From Microbacterium ureisolvens (GTDB lineage Bacteria; Actinomycetota; Actinomycetes; Actinomycetales; Microbacteriaceae): DNA of 64,000 bases. The stretch covers positions 1 to 64,000 of the forward strand of contig NZ_JAEUAX010000001.1 in NCBI RefSeq assembly GCF_019511645.1, in the 5' to 3' direction. Positions 61,560 through 64,000 of the stretch are shown in pieces. Each line of letters opens with the position of its first letter. Position 1 is the stretch's first letter. A program made the translations under genes and the position numbers. Below the pieces are notes generated by a model. That model made no database searches. It was not told the DNA's origin and worked only from the letters and a program-made list of their open reading frames with translations.

Positions 61560-62405
61560 GTGAGCGACGCGCCGATCGGAATCTTCGACTCCGGGGTCGG
61601 CGGGCTGACCGTCGCTCGGGCCGTATCGGCGCTGCTGCCACGGGAGTCGATCCTCTACATCGGCGACACCGCGCGCTCGCCGTACGGACCGAAGCCGATC
61701 GCCGATGTCCGCCGCTATTCCCTCGAGGTTCTCGACGACCTCGTCGCGCAGGGCGTGAAGATGCTCGTCATCGCGTGCAACACGGCGTCCTCCGCGATGC
61801 TGCGCGACGCGCGCGAGCGCTACGACGTGCCCGTGGTCGAAGTCATCAACCCCGCGGTGCGAACCGCGATGTCGACGACCCGCAACGGCCGCGTCGGCGT
61901 GATCGGCACGGCGGGCACCATCAGCTCCGGGGCGTACCAGGACATGCTCGGGGTCAACGAGCGTCTGACCGTCTTCGCCCAGGCCTGCCCGCGCTTCGTC
62001 GAGTTCGTCGAGGCCGGCGTCACCGGCTCGCCGGAGGTGCTCGCGGTCGCCGAGGAGTACCTCGCGCCGCTGCGCGCGGCCGAGGTCGACACACTGGTGC
62101 TCGGATGCACCCACTATCCGTTCCTCGAGGGTGCGATCAGCTACGTCATGGGGCCGGACGTCAGCCTCGTGTCGAGCGACACCGAGACCGCCAAGGACGT
62201 CTACCGCGAGCTGGTCTCCCGCGACCTGCTGGCAAGTCCCGAGGCCGAGCCTCGCCACGTCTACGAGGCCACCGGCGCGTCCGCCGACGAGTTCCTCCGC
62301 CTCGCGCACCGCCTCATGGGCCGCGAGGTCACCTCGGTGCGCCTCGTGCAGACCGGCGCCATCGACCTGCCCCACGCCTCGAGCACCGTCCGGCGCCCCG
62401 GCTGA
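61560..62405 (+). CDS. murI: Glutamate racemase
   Basis: 281 residues. Catalytic motifs: [14 protein letters not shown] with the conserved Asp, IACNTASSA (first Cys) and [11 protein letters not shown] (second Cys). It makes D-glutamate for peptidoglycan. The start is GTG at 61560, followed at once by [11 protein letters not shown]; no earlier start is in frame with the family N-terminus. Confidence 0.94.
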   Translation: MSDAPIGIFDSGVGGLTVARAVSALLPRESILYIGDTARSPYGPKPIADVRRYSLEVLDDLVAQGVKMLVIACNTASSAMLRDARERYDVPVVEVINPAVRTAMSTTRNGRVGVIGTAGTISSGAYQDMLGVNERLTVFAQACPRFVEFVEAGVTGSPEVLAVAEEYLAPLRAAEVDTLVLGCTHYPFLEGAISYVMGPDVSLVSSDTETAKDVYRELVSRDLLASPEAEPRHVYEATGASADEFLRLAHRLMGREVTSVRLVQTGAIDLPHASSTVRRPG

Positions 62406-62431
62406 GGCATCCGTGTCCCATATACCGCGCA

Positions 62432-62487
62432 GCATGTCCCGACTCCGGTCGTTCCGGCGGTCGCCGATGACCGGAATCGGGACATGC
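62432..62487. repeat. Long imperfect inverted repeat between murI and rph
   Basis: Two 19-base arms (62432-62450, starting GCATGTCCCGA, and 62469-62487, ending TCGGGACATGC) pair with one mismatch around an 18-base loop. It occupies most of the 101-base murI-rph gap and ends 19 bases before the rph ATG. There is no T-tract. Confidence 0.8.
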
Positions 62488-62506
62488 GCACCGTAAGAGG
62501 AGAGAA

Positions 62507-63253
62507 ATGACCGACATCACCCGTGCCGACGGCCGCTCCGTCGACCAGCTGCGTCCCATCACGATCGAGCGAGGCTGGTCGAAGCAGGCCGAGGGCTCGG
62601 CGCTCATCTCGTTCGGGAACACCAAGGTGCTGTGCACGGCGTCGTTCACGAACGGCGTGCCGCGCTGGCTCACCGGCAAGGGCAAAGGGTGGATCACGGC
62701 CGAGTACGCGATGCTGCCGCGCGCGACGAACGACCGCAACGACCGCGAGAGCGTGAAGGGCAAGGTCGGCGGCCGCACACACGAGATCTCGCGCCTCATC
62801 GGCCGTGCGCTGCGCGCCGTCGTCGATACCAAGGCGCTCGGCGAGAACACCATCGTGATCGACTGCGACGTGCTCCAGGCCGACGGCGGCACGCGCACGG
62901 CGGCCATCACCGGCGCGTACGTCGCGCTCGCGGACGCGATCGAGTGGGGGCGGGGCAAGAAGTTCATCGGGCAGAAGGCGCAGGTGCTCTTCGACTCCGT
63001 GTCGGCGGTGTCGGTGGGGATCATCGACGGCGAGCCGATGCTGGATCTCGCCTACGTCGAGGACGTCCGCGCAGAGACCGACATGAACGTGGTCGTCACC
63101 GGTCGCGGGCTTTTCGTCGAGGTGCAGGGCACCGCGGAGGGCGCGCCGTTCGACAAGCGCGAGCTCGACGCCCTGCTCGAGCTCGGCGTCAACGGCTGCG
63201 CAGAGCTTCGCGACATCCAGACCGCCGCGCTCGCCGGAGAGGCCACCGCGTGA
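62507..63253 (+). CDS. rph: Ribonuclease PH
   Basis: 248 residues. RNase PH fold with [18 protein letters not shown], the active-site region [35 protein letters not shown] and [18 protein letters not shown]. It trims tRNA 3' ends phosphorolytically. AGAGGAGAG precedes the ATG. It overlaps rdgB by 4 bp. Confidence 0.95.
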   Translation: MTDITRADGRSVDQLRPITIERGWSKQAEGSALISFGNTKVLCTASFTNGVPRWLTGKGKGWITAEYAMLPRATNDRNDRESVKGKVGGRTHEISRLIGRALRAVVDTKALGENTIVIDCDVLQADGGTRTAAITGAYVALADAIEWGRGKKFIGQKAQVLFDSVSAVSVGIIDGEPMLDLAYVEDVRAETDMNVVVTGRGLFVEVQGTAEGAPFDKRELDALLELGVNGCAELRDIQTAALAGEATA

Positions 63254-63927
63254 GCGCGCACCCCGACGAGATGGCGGACGTCGTCGCTGAAGCGGCCGCC
63301 GAGTCGGCCGCGACCGCGCACGCGCTGCCGCGGATCGTGCTCGCCACCCACAACCGCCACAAGGTGGAGGAGTTCCAGGCGATCGTGGCCGCCACGCGCC
63401 CAGACCTGATGGTGGTGGCCTACGACGGCCCCGAGCCGGTCGAGGACGGCGTCACGTTCGCCGAGAACGCGCTCATCAAGGCGCGTGCGGCGGCCGAGCA
63501 CACCGGCCTGCCGGCGCTCGCCGACGACTCCGGCATCTGCGTGGATGTGCTGGGCGGTGCCCCGGGCGTGTTCTCCGCGTACTGGGCCGGCCACGCGAAG
63601 GATGCCGCGGCCAACCTGGATCTGCTCCTCGACCAGCTCTCCGACATCCGCGACCCGCATCGCACGGCGCAGTTCGTCTCGACCATCGCACTCGTGGTAC
63701 CCGGTGACGCCTCGCGCGAGGGCGTCGTCGAGGGCGTCTGGCCCGGGCGCCTCGCCGCCGCGCCGGCGGGCGAGGGCGGCTTCGGCTACGACCCGATCTT
63801 CATCCCCGACGGGCAGGAGCAGGGGGCCGAGCGGACGGTCGGCGAGTGGACGGCATACGAGAAGAATGCGGCTTCCCATCGCTCCCGGGCGTTCGAGGCG
63901 CTGGCACCGCTGCTCGCGGACCTCTGA
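63250..63927 (+). CDS. rdgB: Non-canonical purine NTP pyrophosphatase (RdgB/HAM1)
   Basis: 225 residues. Motifs: [51 protein letters not shown] (with the catalytic Asp) and [13 protein letters not shown]. It removes dITP/XTP from the nucleotide pool. GTG 63250 overlaps rph as GTGA; an in-frame ATG at 63271 would drop a poorly conserved start and cannot be excluded. Confidence 0.93.
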   Translation: MSAHPDEMADVVAEAAAESAATAHALPRIVLATHNRHKVEEFQAIVAATRPDLMVVAYDGPEPVEDGVTFAENALIKARAAAEHTGLPALADDSGICVDVLGGAPGVFSAYWAGHAKDAAANLDLLLDQLSDIRDPHRTAQFVSTIALVVPGDASREGVVEGVWPGRLAAAPAGEGGFGYDPIFIPDGQEQGAERTVGEWTAYEKNAASHRSRAFEALAPLLADL

Positions 63928-63935
63928 CGCGAGGA

Positions 63936-64000
63936 TCAGCGCGGTTCCACCACGGGCAGCTCCAGCACCTGTGGGTGGCCAGAATCGGAGTGCAGCGAGA
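63936..64000 (-). CDS. C-terminal end of an unidentified gene
   Basis: The minus-strand frame ends in TGA at 63938-63936 and codes ...SLHSDSGHPQVLELPVVEPR up to the window edge. The codon use resembles other genes here and the stop is 8 bases from the rdgB stop, a usual convergent arrangement. Only 20 residues are visible, so no function can be given. Confidence 0.5.
   Translation of the reverse strand, partial: SLHSDSGHPQVLELPVVEPR

Noticed and set aside
62432..62487. Intrinsic terminator of murI
   Set aside because: The stem is long but there is no T-tract and the loop is large; recorded as an inverted repeat of unknown role.
1..64000. CRISPR array, prophage, insertion sequence or integron
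   Set aside because: No regularly spaced repeats, transposase, integrase, phage structural gene or att-like duplication was seen; gene content and composition are uniform.

Overview
The window is ordinary, gene-dense chromosome from a very GC-rich Gram-positive actinobacterium, most likely a member of Microbacteriaceae close to Microbacterium. This rests on the base composition, on actinobacterial families (DUF3117, DUF3107, DUF3039, DUF2342, UPF0182, AdnAB), on a C50-carotenoid operon and on many apparently leaderless genes. I see no phage, insertion sequence, CRISPR array or plasmid function. Genes cover almost everything and no gap exceeds about 200 bases.

Layout. 1-8.3 kb: the 3' end of a 5S rRNA, then dapE, a PIG-V-like membrane mannosyltransferase, DUF3117, an O-methyltransferase, tatB, an operon of MgtE-N/CBS protein, DUF1003 protein and Mrp ATPase, a stress-type membrane protein and an alpha/beta hydrolase. 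8.3-10.8 kb: two divergent citrate-synthase paralogues, one fused to a MerR-like helix-turn-helix and each changed at a different catalytic position. 10.8-16.6 kb: gamma-glutamyltransferase, aminopeptidase P, a membrane-anchored EEP-family enzyme, a PHP phosphoesterase and a SHOCT protein. 16.6-37.2 kb: a block that, from memory, is syntenic with mycobacterial Rv3211-Rv3193c: RhlE-type helicase, ferritin-like protein, DUF3107, the AdnAB helicase-nuclease, a kinase-fold protein lacking its catalytic loop, NudC, a UvrD2-like helicase, a cyclodehydratase-like protein, a DUF2342 metalloprotease, a PDZ-Lon protease and UPF0182.

37.2-43.4 kb: idi-crtE-crtB-crtI-crtYe-crtYf-crtEb, seven genes joined by six 4-bp overlaps. 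The operon makes isopentenyl-derived C40 lycopene and then C50 cyclic carotenoid. A MarR-family gene is divergent, with a clear inverted repeat between the two. 43.5-48 kb: initiator tRNA-Met, a DUF6328 protein, a nitrilase-family enzyme, an aminotransferase and an HtrA-type protease. 48-56.7 kb: a cell-surface polymer group with three CDP-glycerol glycerophosphotransferase-like proteins, a family-2 glycosyltransferase and a LicC-like nucleotidyltransferase, interrupted by a maltokinase, a small protein and an EcsC-family protein. 56.9-64 kb: an ABC exporter with a very long Ala/Pro/Glu/Val-rich N-terminus, DUF3039, pncB, murI, rph, rdgB and the end of another gene.

The most unusual window-wide signal is an octamer, GGCATCCG/CGGATGCC, which I count about 40 times by eye against roughly 5 expected from base composition. 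Inside genes it forces otherwise rare codons. The second is a -10-like TANNNT hexamer placed 6-8 bases before the start codon of about sixteen genes.
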